Positions 63,139 to 64,000 of a stretch of 64,000 nucleotides of DNA are shown piece by piece. The notes beneath the pieces were generated by a model, which saw nothing but the letters and a program-made list of their open reading frames with translations, did not search any database and was not told where the DNA came from. The translations under genes were made by a program, and so were the position numbers. The stretch comes from an uncultured Phascolarctobacterium sp. GTDB lineage: Bacteria > Bacillota > Negativicutes > Acidaminococcales > Acidaminococcaceae. Numbering within the stretch: the first letter of the stretch is position 1; each line of letters starts with the position of its first letter. The DNA lies in the NCBI GenBank assembly GCA_949285135.1, contig CASDXO010000006.1:1-64000 (forward strand). The letters run 5' to 3'.

Positions 63139-63164
63139 AAAAAGCAGCCATACGGCTGCTTTTT
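63139..63164. terminator. Bidirectional terminator
   Basis: Arms AAAAAGCAGCC (63139-63149) and GGCTGCTTTTT (63154-63164) with loop ATAC, between convergent genes. Confidence 0.88.
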
Positions 63165-63170
63165 ATTTTA

Positions 63171-63800
63171 CTATTTATATTCCATGCGGAAACTGTTGAG
63201 AGAGTAAAGCACCTGTGGAATACAAGTCCTGTATTGGGATGAAGGAAAGATATAAAGTAGTTCATATGTTTTACCGTCGTGTACGGCCTGTGCCTGCAGG
63301 AGCAGTTTTTCGCCGTAGTAATCAGTTTGCTGGGACAGGCTGCAGTGCCAGTCCAGCCAGGCGGAATGAGTCCACTTCCAGAATACCTGTTTATTAGGAA
63401 AGTCCGGTAAGGGCTGTTCAGATTGGAAGTGTTCCTTATCTAGAGGGTCAATGATGTTGACTGCCATCAGCTGCGCATTACTGGCTGCGTGTACCAGCAT
63501 GGGCCCTTGTGCCTGGGGAAGCTCTGCCAGAGGGTCGCTGCCAAAAACTTTAGGTATTGCCAGAGCATAACCGCCTGCCTTATTTACTACCCATGTAAAG
63601 TCTGATGTTTGCGGGGGATGCAGCTCCTGTCTGGAAACAGGTGGCGTTTTAACAGCGTTTTTACGCGCGGGGATGGAGGGAGCGGTGGTAGCTGCTTTGG
63701 CAGTGTTTACAGCTGTCGTTGGCGCTGCTGCAGCACAGATCAGAGTGATTGCTGACAGAAAGGCTGACAGCAGGCAGACTAAAAATTTTTTCTTGAACAT
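63171..63800 (-). CDS. Exported protein of unknown function
   Basis: A 209-residue protein with a signal peptide (about 1-25, LICAAAA), an Ala/Thr/Pro-rich linker to about residue 60, and a compact C-terminal domain (FTWVVNKAGGYALAIPKVFG, KTYELLYIFPSSQY, YSLNSFRMEY). The C-terminal part resembles small PsbP-like or stress-related exported domains in pattern only; no family assigned. It sits just downstream of mnmA on the same strand. Confidence 0.6.
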   Translation of the reverse strand: MFKKKFLVCLLSAFLSAITLICAAAAPTTAVNTAKAATTAPSIPARKNAVKTPPVSRQELHPPQTSDFTWVVNKAGGYALAIPKVFGSDPLAELPQAQGPMLVHAASNAQLMAVNIIDPLDKEHFQSEQPLPDFPNKQVFWKWTHSAWLDWHCSLSQQTDYYGEKLLLQAQAVHDGKTYELLYIFPSSQYRTCIPQVLYSLNSFRMEYK

Positions 63801-63821
63801 CTAATCATCATACTTTCTTTA

Positions 63822-64000
63822 TTAATCGTTAAAATCGGCAATAATACCGCCGCCTACAACGTAATCACCATCGTAGAAGACAACAGCCTGACCGGGAGTG
63901 ATTGCTCGCTGTGGCTCGTCAAAAATGACATGCACACGGCCGTTTTCTGCCGGTTCGATAGCAGCAGGAACGTCTTTTTGACGGTAGCGGGTTTTGGCTG
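63822..64000 (-). CDS. mnmA: tRNA-specific 2-thiouridylase MnmA (3' end only)
   Basis: The last about 59 codons of a gene entering from the right edge. The translation includes [15 protein letters not shown] and ends with [20 protein letters not shown] plus IADFND, the standard MnmA C-terminal beta-barrel. MnmA thiolates U34 of tRNAs, the same base modified by MnmE-MnmG. The 5' part is outside the window. Confidence 0.92.
   Translation of the reverse strand, partial: AKTRYRQKDVPAAIEPAENGRVHVIFDEPQRAITPGQAVVFYDGDYVVGGGIIADFND

Overview
The window spans the chromosomal replication origin of a bacterium that most resembles a Negativicute (a diderm Firmicute), possibly an Acidaminococcaceae/Phascolarctobacterium-like organism. 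The lineage is inferred from Firmicute-style gene order (remB, dciA, recF, yaaA, dnaN, dnaA | rpmH, rnpA, yidD, yidC, jag, mnmE, mnmG, rsmG, noc, parA, parB), moderate G+C, consensus SigA-type promoters, and genes common in gut anaerobes. No 16S sequence is inside the window to confirm it.

Layout. Bases 1-130 hold the leader and promoter of an rRNA operon running off the left edge on the minus strand. Next come a BMP-type binding protein, a three-gene anaerobic glycerol-3-phosphate dehydrogenase-like cassette, a PAP2 phosphatase and small exported proteins. From 6.4 to 17.8 kb lies the leftward replication block (gyrA, tauE-like, thiN, gyrB, remB, dciA, recF, yaaA, dnaN, dnaA). The dnaA-dnaN gap carries DnaA boxes, a DnaA-trio run and an AT-rich stretch, which looks like the basal unwinding element of oriC. 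A second DnaA box sits in the dnaA promoter. From 18.2 to 29.3 kb runs the rightward block rpmH to parB. It has two perfect parS sites, one of them inside a terminator, flanking a nucleotidyltransferase gene.

From 30.1 to 36.9 kb is a branched-chain amino acid ABC transporter with two binding proteins, followed by a CBS-ACT protein and a DUF951 protein. Then come ychF, a PHP phosphatase, an FAH-family enzyme, a MATE pump and a copper module (copZ, copA, divergent HxlR-type regulator). From 45.6 to 48.7 kb is a strikingly AT-rich three-gene island: an HTH protein, a TPR protein, and a TPR protein with an unusual N-terminal domain, preceded by twin palindromic operators. It is the best candidate here for an undescribed system, possibly defence-related, but its function is not known from sequence.

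From 48.7 to 53.9 kb is a biotin cluster: bioA, bioD, bioY, a bioW-bioF fusion, and an ECF-S-like membrane protein that could import pimelate. It is driven by two near-identical promoter/BirA-operator modules. A glycerate kinase/GntP pair follows. A pantothenate operon (DUF2520 oxidoreductase, panB, panC, panD) sits behind a structured leader with a terminator. The right end holds a YabE-like G5/3D protein, rnmV and rsmA (ksgA), an AT-rich orphan membrane gene, an exported protein and the 3' end of mnmA.

Genes on each side of the origin mostly run away from it, so they are co-directional with replication. I saw no IS element, prophage, CRISPR array or tRNA gene.
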